From NCBI RefSeq assembly GCF_035998675.1, contig NZ_DASYHI010000008.1:91518-155517 (forward strand): 64,000 nucleotides of DNA. Reading direction: 5' to 3'. Both the position numbers and the translations under genes were made by a program. The notes beneath the pieces were generated by a model. It was not told the origin of the DNA. It worked only from the letters and a program-made list of their open reading frames with translations, and searched no databases. The DNA comes from Telluribacter sp035998675. GTDB taxonomy: Bacteria; Bacteroidota; Bacteroidia; Cytophagales; Spirosomataceae. Positions 60,364-64,000 of this stretch are shown here, piece after piece (position 1 is the first letter of the stretch; each line of letters begins with the position of its first letter).

Positions 60364-60927
60364 ATGACACCTATACCACACCTTATTGTTGCTATTGAAA
60401 CGGCCAGAACTGATTTTCTTAGTGAGCTTTCCTCTGTTAGTTTGGGGCATGAGCACAGGAAGCCGGATCCGGCGACTTGGAGTACTTCGGAGGTTACCGA
60501 GCATCTGGTCTGGGCCGAGCAGGGAGGTATCCTGATGATGTGGAAGGCCGTGCAGGCCCATCAGCAGGGACAGGACTGGGAGGGAGAACGGGTTAACCAG
60601 TCCCTTTCCATCGAAGAAATAGTAGCCCGGACGTGGCGGCACGAAGCGGGACGGCCTAAAGAAGAAGCTCCTGCCAGCGCGGTTCCCCGTTTGGGCGGAC
60701 CGCTGGCCTTCTGGTGTGCCGCGCTGTATTCGTGCCAGACGCTCCTGAGTGCACTGGAAAAAAAGCTGAAGGAAGTACCCGAGCCGGAGCTGGAAAAGAT
60801 CATTTATCCCCACGTGATCATGGGACCGCTGAACATCGTACAGCGGCTGGAGTTTTTACGGTACCACCTGGACCACCACCGGGAGCAGGTCCGGAGAATT
60901 AAAGAAATGATGGGGCTACTTTACTAG
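60364..60927 (+). CDS. DinB_2-like protein
   Basis: 187 residues, no signal. Typical DinB_2 pattern: an N-terminal helix (LIVAIETARTDFLSELSSV), then ATWSTSEVTEHLVWAEQGGI with the first His, and C-terminal EFLRYHLDHHREQVRRIKEM with the paired His ligands. It lies 36 bases after the Tat-exported DinB protein, so there is a cytosolic and an exported relative in one operon. Confidence 0.83.
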   Translation: MTPIPHLIVAIETARTDFLSELSSVSLGHEHRKPDPATWSTSEVTEHLVWAEQGGILMMWKAVQAHQQGQDWEGERVNQSLSIEEIVARTWRHEAGRPKEEAPASAVPRLGGPLAFWCAALYSCQTLLSALEKKLKEVPEPELEKIIYPHVIMGPLNIVQRLEFLRYHLDHHREQVRRIKEMMGLLY

Positions 60928-61263
60928 CACTGGTGGGGCAACTGTTAGGTAGTAAGTTTCCGACTCTATAAAAGCCACCCAGGTCCGTATCCACAAGGAA
61001 CCTTGGGCGCTTGATCATTGATTAGGCTATGGTCAAGTAGAAAATCCGCATTCGTTAAACCGTTACCGGGTGGCTTTGTTGGATGCGTTTTGAGGACCAA
61101 CAACTAGCTGATGCTATGAAGAGGAATGACAGAGCAGAACCACCTCCCACTATTGTGTAGCAAATAGCTCATACAGCCGATGAGCTGCCAGGTCGATTTA
61201 AGCATCTCGGGAGCGAACTCGAACAGGCATAGCTCCAGCCTGATTGAGATGGTCTAGTTTTGA
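60928..61263. other. Intergenic stretch left of the IS3 element
   Basis: 336 bases, no convincing gene. It contains a 10-bp inverted repeat AAAGCCACCC/GGGTGGCTTT (60971-60980 and 61068-61077) enclosing about 87 bases with a smaller CAAGG/CCTTG hairpin. It may be a remnant or a structured element; function unknown. Confidence 0.5.
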
Positions 61264-62525
61264 TGGACACTTAACTTGCATAAACTAGCAAGTAGAGATG
61301 CAGCACAAAAATTCACAAAAAGGCAGAAGGAAGTACGATGCTTCCTTCAAGCAAGAAGTTGTTAACATGATTGCTGCTGGTCGGTCAGTAGCGGATATTG
61401 CTCGTTCATTGGGCATTGGAGAAAACATCATTTACCGCTGGCGAAGACAAGCCCTTGGCCGTGCGGATTCGGCTCCTTCTGAGTCCACATCCCCTTCGCA
61501 AGTTAGTTTATCGGAACACCTGGCCCTACAAAAGCAACTTCGGGAACTGGAAATGGAGCGAGAAATTTTAAAAAAAGCGTTGGGCATCTTCTCCCGGTCA
61601 CAGTAAAGGATCGCTGTATGTTTATTAAAACATTCCAGCATCAATATCCCATCAAGCTCTTGTGCCGCCTCATGCAGATTAGCCGCAGTGCGTATTACGA
61701 GTACTTAAAGCCAAAAGTAAAAAATCCAGAAAAGCAGCAGGTGGAACAGCAGATTGTGGAAGTATTCAGGGCACATAAGCAGCGTTACGGCATCCGCAGG
61801 ATTTGCGCGGAGCTAAAGGATAGGGGCCTCAGAGCTGGAAAGTACACATGTAGAAAGGTAATGAAACAGCATGGACTGAAAGCCATCCAGCGGCAGCGGC
61901 CGTCCGCCCCGTAGCTTTGTCCCTCGGACCACTCAGAGCAGGCATCCTTATCCTATTAGCTCTAATCTGCTACTGGAGCGTCAACCGCCTGTAAGACCTG
62001 ATGAGGTATGGGTAGGTGATATCACCTATATTCCGCTTTCCCAGGGTAGATGGGCTTATCTGTCAGTGTGGATGGAGCGCACGGGCGCCCCCGTTATACT
62101 CCCGACGGATTGTGGGCTGGCAACTGGCCAGCCATATGCGGGAGGAACTGGTGATAACAGCATTACGAAAAGCACTTGCGACAAGAGATCTCAAAGCTGG
62201 GCTTATTGTACACTCTGATCGTGGGGGCCAATATGCAGGAGGTATGTTTCGTAAGCTGCTACTGAAAAGAAAAATAGCACAATCTATGAGCCGGGCCGAT
62301 GATCCTTATGATAATGCATTCATGGAATCTTGCTTTAGCAGAATAAAAGCCGAATTGCTCGAGGATGGAATCTTTGACTGTATAGAAGATGCCCAAACAG
62401 AAATCTTTGAATATATTGAAATGTATTACAATACCAGCCGTAAACATTCAAGTCTGAACTACCAGAGTCCTATACAATATGAAAATCACTATTTTTATTC
62501 TTTAACTAAGCAAGTTTCGTGTCCA
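61264..62525 (+). mobile_element. IS3-family insertion sequence, transposase broken
   Basis: Ends TGGACAC (61264) and GTGTCCA (62519-62525) are inverted, and the similarity extends inward (AACTTGC at both ends). Length about 1262 bp. OrfA and OrfB with the DDE motif lie between. Flanking triplets are TGA and TAA, so no exact target duplication is visible. OrfB carries two frameshifts, so the element is not autonomous as read. Confidence 0.85.
61298..61606 (+). CDS. IS3-family OrfA (HTH protein)
   Basis: 102 residues. The HTH_Tnp_1 domain is clear (RRKYDASFKQEVVNMIAAGR and SVADIARSLGIGENIIYRWR), followed by a leucine-zipper-like helix (EHLALQKQLRELEMEREILK). Near its end the A7G run (61570-61577) is a typical IS3 -1 slippage site; slipping there joins OrfA to the OrfB frame without a stop. 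Confidence 0.92.
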   Translation: MQHKNSQKGRRKYDASFKQEVVNMIAAGRSVADIARSLGIGENIIYRWRRQALGRADSAPSESTSPSQVSLSEHLALQKQLRELEMEREILKKALGIFSRSQ

Positions 62526-62528
62526 TAA
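61618..62528 (+). pseudogene. IS3-family OrfB (DDE integrase), two frameshifts
   Basis: The HTH_21 region (QQIVEVFRAHKQRYGIRRIC, RAGKYTCRKVMKQHGLKAIQ) runs to a TAG at 61912. The expected continuation PRSFVPRTTQSRHPYPIS ... DEVWVGDITYIPLSQGRWAY with the first catalytic Asp is in another frame (about 61908-62085), and the rest (YSRRIVGWQLASHM, LIVHSDRGGQYAGG with the second Asp, DDPYDNAFMESCFSRIKAEL with the Glu) is in a third. So there are two indels, near 61905 and 62085. The final TAA (62526-62528) comes from DNA outside the element. Confidence 0.88.
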
Positions 62529-62973
62529 TAACCAGTACACCTCACTTTACTATACCTAAGTAATTCGGGTTGCCGAGCAGGACCTGGGCATAGCTATTGA
62601 AAAAAAGTCGCCGCGGCTCGATTCGATACCAAGCAATCCAACTCTTGAAAATAAGGCGTCCGCATTCGTCGGATCTGAGGTTTTTTAGGTGTACTCGACA
62701 GACTTATTATAGTCATAAGAATAGAGAGCTTACTGCGGTGAAAAGGGTGGAGATTCCAGATGAGTAGTCAAAAGGCAGTATGAGAATTTATACATTCCCA
62801 GCTAGCTTTTCGCTGATTTACCTACTCCGCTAACGGTGAGGCCTCTGGCACTAATGAGCTATTTTGAGTACAAGAGGATCAATGCAAAGGCTAATTAACT
62901 TCTTTCTTCAAACATAGGCTTATTGTTTAGAGGAAGGGGATGTTTTATGCCCTTCCTGCTACTACCTGGTTAG
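62529..62973. other. Intergenic stretch right of the IS3 element
   Basis: 445 bases with no supported gene; all frames have frequent stops. Near its end, AGGAAGGG/CCCTTCCT (62931-62938 and 62950-62957) forms a hairpin 17 bases after the stop of the minus-strand Xre gene and may terminate it. Confidence 0.5.
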
Positions 62974-63486
62974 CTATAACACTAGTTCAATACTTGTTTT
63001 TACATGCTCCCTCGCTCTGTTTCTCAATGAGCTGTTGGTCATAAGGGCATGCTCCTGTTTTTTCATAGATAGGCGAAACCAGTGGTGAGCAGGTATAAAC
63101 CTATTTGAGTGAAGTTCTAAACGAATGAATATTTCTTCCGAAGGTTCACGATGACCAGAAAGTAACTGACTAAGCTTGGTTTTATGAATAGCAAGCTCAG
63201 AAGCTACTTCGTTTTTCTTTTTCTGCAAAAGCTCAATATAGGAGTTAAGGAAGTAGGCAAAGTTCTTCTTTGGATCATAGGTGTCTTGCCTGATACAGTC
63301 CTCCATCTGGACCTTCAACTGCAAGAGTTGACCATACAGCTTCTCTTGTTGTGAACGTTCAGCCACTCTTTTCTGACGAACATTCGCTAGTTGTTGATTG
63401 GCTGTACGGCGCTGCTCATCAGTCATGTGAGCCGGTACTATGAAGCCATCAACTAGTTCTTCAGGGGTTATTGTTTCCAGGTTCAT
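62974..63486 (-). CDS. Xre-type HTH protein, probable antitoxin
   Basis: 170 residues from the ATG at 63486 (MNLETITPEELV); a start two codons earlier is possible. The N-terminal half is a long helix (RRTANQQLANVRQKRVAERS). The C-terminal half holds an HTH_3-like domain (NEVASELAIHKTKLSQLLSG, then EPSEEIFIRLELHSNRFIP). It overlaps the GNAT-like gene upstream, in a toxin-first order like HigBA. This pairing suggests an antitoxin and autorepressor. Confidence 0.75.
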   Translation of the reverse strand: MNLETITPEELVDGFIVPAHMTDEQRRTANQQLANVRQKRVAERSQQEKLYGQLLQLKVQMEDCIRQDTYDPKKNFAYFLNSYIELLQKKKNEVASELAIHKTKLSQLLSGHREPSEEIFIRLELHSNRFIPAHHWFRLSMKKQEHALMTNSSLRNRAREHVKTSIELVL

Positions 63487-63903
63487 AGTCAATATACGTT
63501 TGAATAAGCTGGTAAAGGTTAAGGCCTTCTATATAGAGCTGCATACCGGCACTAAGCATCCCGTACTTTTTTTTGTAATAGTTGATTAACCGGGTTTTAG
63601 GATTTAGAGATACACACGCATTATACCCATACTTCCCTACTGCTAAACGACACGCCCAGCTGATCAGACAACCCGCGATACGATCGTACAGTTTTTCTGT
63701 TCCAACGTTGTTATGTTGGCTGGCAATCAGATTGATCTCAATGCGGCTCTCTGAGGGAAAGTCTGTTAGTGACATAGCTCCTAACATCTCATTACTGTCT
63801 TCCAGACGCAGTTTCCACAGGTCAGTATCCTCAAAGTCTTTCCAGTTAAAAAAAAATCTCTTAGAATATGTTTTGGATTGAATAAAACCAATAAAAGGAG
63901 TCA
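63461..63903 (-). pseudogene. GNAT-like protein, N-terminus probably cut by the adjacent IS
   Basis: An ATG at 63787 gives 108 residues, but the same frame continues upstream with plausible protein (FIQSKTYSKRFFFNWKDFED and TDLWKLRLEDSNEMLGAMSL) to about 63903, where it meets the left end of the IS5-like element without a good start codon. The C-terminal part has the GNAT strand-helix pattern (SWACRLAVGKYGYNACVSLN, TRLINYYKKKYGM). I infer a GNAT acetyltransferase, possibly the toxin of the pair with the Xre protein. It may be truncated, or start at a CTG/TTG; expression from 63787 would lack the first strands. Confidence 0.6.
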
Positions 63904-64000
63904 GTCGTTAGCTTGTTGAATCTCACCTCAAACAAGCTAAATGAAAGAGAATTTCTCTGAAATGACTGACTCCTGCTGGCAATTTGTCGAAAAAATAATT
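63896..64000 (+). mobile_element. Left end of an IS5-like element, cut by the window
   Basis: The ATG at 63941 opens a frame MKENFSEMTDSCWQFVEKII that runs off the window; M/L-TDSxWxxIEKI is the usual start of IS5-family transposases. Two nested inverted repeats, AGGAGTCAGTC/GACTGACTCCT (63896-63906 and 63964-63974) and TTAGCTTGTT/AACAAGCTAA (63908-63917 and 63931-63940), surround the start codon. The exact IS boundary cannot be fixed here. Confidence 0.65.

Noticed and set aside
59869..60813. 314-codon frame antisense to both DinB-like genes
   Set aside because: It spans two real + strand genes and their spacer; no domain pattern.

Overview
The window looks like part of a large, low-copy conjugative plasmid (or plasmid-like integrated element) from a Bacteroidota bacterium, most likely Cytophagales (Spirosoma/Dyadobacter-like). 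The evidence is a SusD-type nutrient-uptake protein, a type IX secretion (T9SS) sorting domain, a CTnDOT-type tra gene order (TraE-F-G-I-J-K-L-M-N), periplasmic-propeller histidine kinases, and the scarcity of Shine-Dalgarno sequences. No rRNA, tRNA or CRISPR array was seen.

Layout. 1-10.2 kb: a GC-rich polysaccharide (probably pectin/rhamnogalacturonan) locus, all on +. It holds SusD (5' end cut by the window), a FAS1 lipoprotein, three exported sugar-active candidates, a Tat-exported propeller protein, and a GH2-like gene reduced to a pseudogene by several lesions. 10.3-14.6 kb: a YefM/YoeB-type toxin-antitoxin pair, a tyrosine recombinase, an AlbA_2 (Schlafen-type) protein and a small Zn-ribbon protein. 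14.6-17.3 kb: a Rep_3-family initiator with a large helically phased iteron origin. 17.3-29.9 kb: a minus-strand type IV secretion operon. 29.9-32.1 kb: a candidate oriT with an 11-bp phased repeat, a relaxosome accessory gene and a relaxase that is frameshifted in this sequence. 32.3-34.7 kb: a second AlbA_2 gene, a strongly folded non-coding segment (putative RNA) and a collagen-like lipoprotein. 35.6-37.6 kb: parAB. 37.7-40.3 kb: small accessory genes, an M23 peptidase split by an amber codon, and a transposase remnant fused to another gene fragment.

40.4-58.8 kb is the most striking part. Three giant periplasmic-propeller histidine kinases, one NarL-type response regulator, one stand-alone LytTR protein, two related small secreted proteins and a 1773-residue T9SS surface protein are tied together by five copies of a 20-bp palindrome, AATACCCC-N4-GGGGTATT. 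The palindrome lies only in their promoter regions and has the 7-2-7 geometry of NarL sites. I infer a self-contained signalling regulon.

58.9-60.9 kb: an operon-like set of DUF1059, DsrE and two DinB-like proteins. 61.3-64 kb: a decayed IS3-family element, a GNAT/Xre toxin-antitoxin-like pair cut at its 5' side, and the start of an IS5-like element. How the parts work together: Rep/iterons and ParAB keep the plasmid; Tra/Mob would move it, although the relaxase and the M23 peptidase are interrupted as read; toxin-antitoxin pairs would stabilise it; and the sugar locus and signalling regulon are cargo. Several single-base lesions sit in homopolymers, so sequencing error must be excluded before calling those genes dead.
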